Source of the DNA: Maribacter sp. ACAM166 | Lineage (GTDB): Bacteria; Bacteroidota; Bacteroidia; Flavobacteriales; Flavobacteriaceae | Direction: 5' to 3' | DNA: 44,027 nt | Assembly: GCF_005771495.1 (NCBI RefSeq) | Contig: NZ_VAUW01000037.1 | Coordinates: forward strand, 1-44,027 | Shown: one piece after another, positions 43,868 through 44,027 of the stretch | How the letters are laid out: each line of letters starts with the position of its first letter | How positions within the stretch are numbered: position 1 is the first letter of the stretch | Notes under the pieces: generated by a model | What the model was told of the DNA's origin: nothing | What the model saw: the letters and a program-made list of their open reading frames with translations, nothing else | The model's database searches: none | Program-made: the position numbers and the translations under genes

Positions 43868-44027
43868 ATGAAAGTATTTGAAGGACAGAATATATTGAGC
43901 TTTGTAAAAGAATTGCCAAATGATGATGCCTGTAAGGCATATTTAGCGAAAATAAAATGGCACGATGGTTTTAAATATATGAAATGTGGTCACACAAAAG
44001 GATGTGAGAAATCTGGGTACAAGTATC
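43868..44027 (+). CDS. IS1595-family (ISXO2-like) transposase, N-terminal part, cut by the window end
   Basis: An open frame from ATG 43868 to the end of the window encodes 53 residues, starting MKVFEGQNILSFVKELPNDD, then AKIKWHDGFKYMKCGHTKGC. This is the N-terminal zinc-ribbon region of ISXO2-like transposases, which usually reads CxxCGH; here the first Cys position is Tyr (YMKCGH). The catalytic DDE-type domain lies beyond the window. No certain inverted repeat was identified, although GTTGT...ACAAC flanks 43845-43863. Confidence 0.7.
   Translation, partial: MKVFEGQNILSFVKELPNDDACKAYLAKIKWHDGFKYMKCGHTKGCEKSGYKY

Overview
The window reads as a chromosomal segment of a marine-type Flavobacteriaceae (Bacteroidota). 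The evidence is gliding genes gldB and gldC, a type IX secretion (T9SS) C-terminal signal, a DAHP synthase fused to chorismate mutase, Bacteroidota-type promoters (TTG, 17-20 nt, TAnnTTTG), frequent TTG/GTG starts, weak Shine-Dalgarno sequences and AT-rich DNA. Everything here was read by eye; no database search was run.

Layout. (1) 368-4621: a phenylalanine/tyrosine operon. A promoter, a 23-codon leader ORF very rich in Phe and Tyr codons and a perfect hairpin with a T-run precede pheA, a class I aminotransferase, tyrA and a DAHP synthase-chorismate mutase fusion. I read this as a ribosome-mediated transcription attenuator. (2) 4627-6052: a small secreted protein and a frameshifted pseudogene. 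(3) 6177-12565: housekeeping genes rsgA, dtd, a MazG-like pyrophosphohydrolase, aroA, queA, rlmN and a polyprenyl diphosphate synthase. (4) 12705-15208: an ECF-like sigma factor, a one-pass membrane protein overlapping it, and a probable outer-membrane beta-barrel protein. (5) 15209-16340: eroded DNA. (6) 16395-32093: two giant adjacent genes for surface proteins. The first carries a cohesin-like module after its signal peptide and a T9SS sorting domain at its C-terminus. The second lacks a sorting domain and ends in a two-loop dockerin. Both carry malectin and other carbohydrate-binding-like domains; the second also has a sorbosone-dehydrogenase-like propeller and a Kelch propeller. (7) 32255-38373: a zinc-ribbon protein, dnaG, a response regulator, nadE, gldB, gldC and a membrane protein. 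(8) 38374-44027: an accessory and decaying end with repeats, a PhyH-type dioxygenase, broken genes (transglutaminase-like, antibiotic-biosynthesis-monooxygenase-like, FkbM methyltransferase-like), a cupin / coiled-coil DHp protein / truncated hemoglobin cluster, and the start of an IS1595-like transposase.

The two most interesting systems are the Phe/Tyr attenuator and the putative cohesin-dockerin pair, in which a T9SS-anchored scaffold could hold a dockerin-tagged sugar-binding partner on the cell surface. Other points of note are a DnaG whose zinc-ribbon ligands are all replaced, a response regulator with Glu in place of the phospho-accepting Asp, and a histidine-kinase-like protein with a phosphorylatable H-box but no ATPase domain, translationally coupled to a globin.
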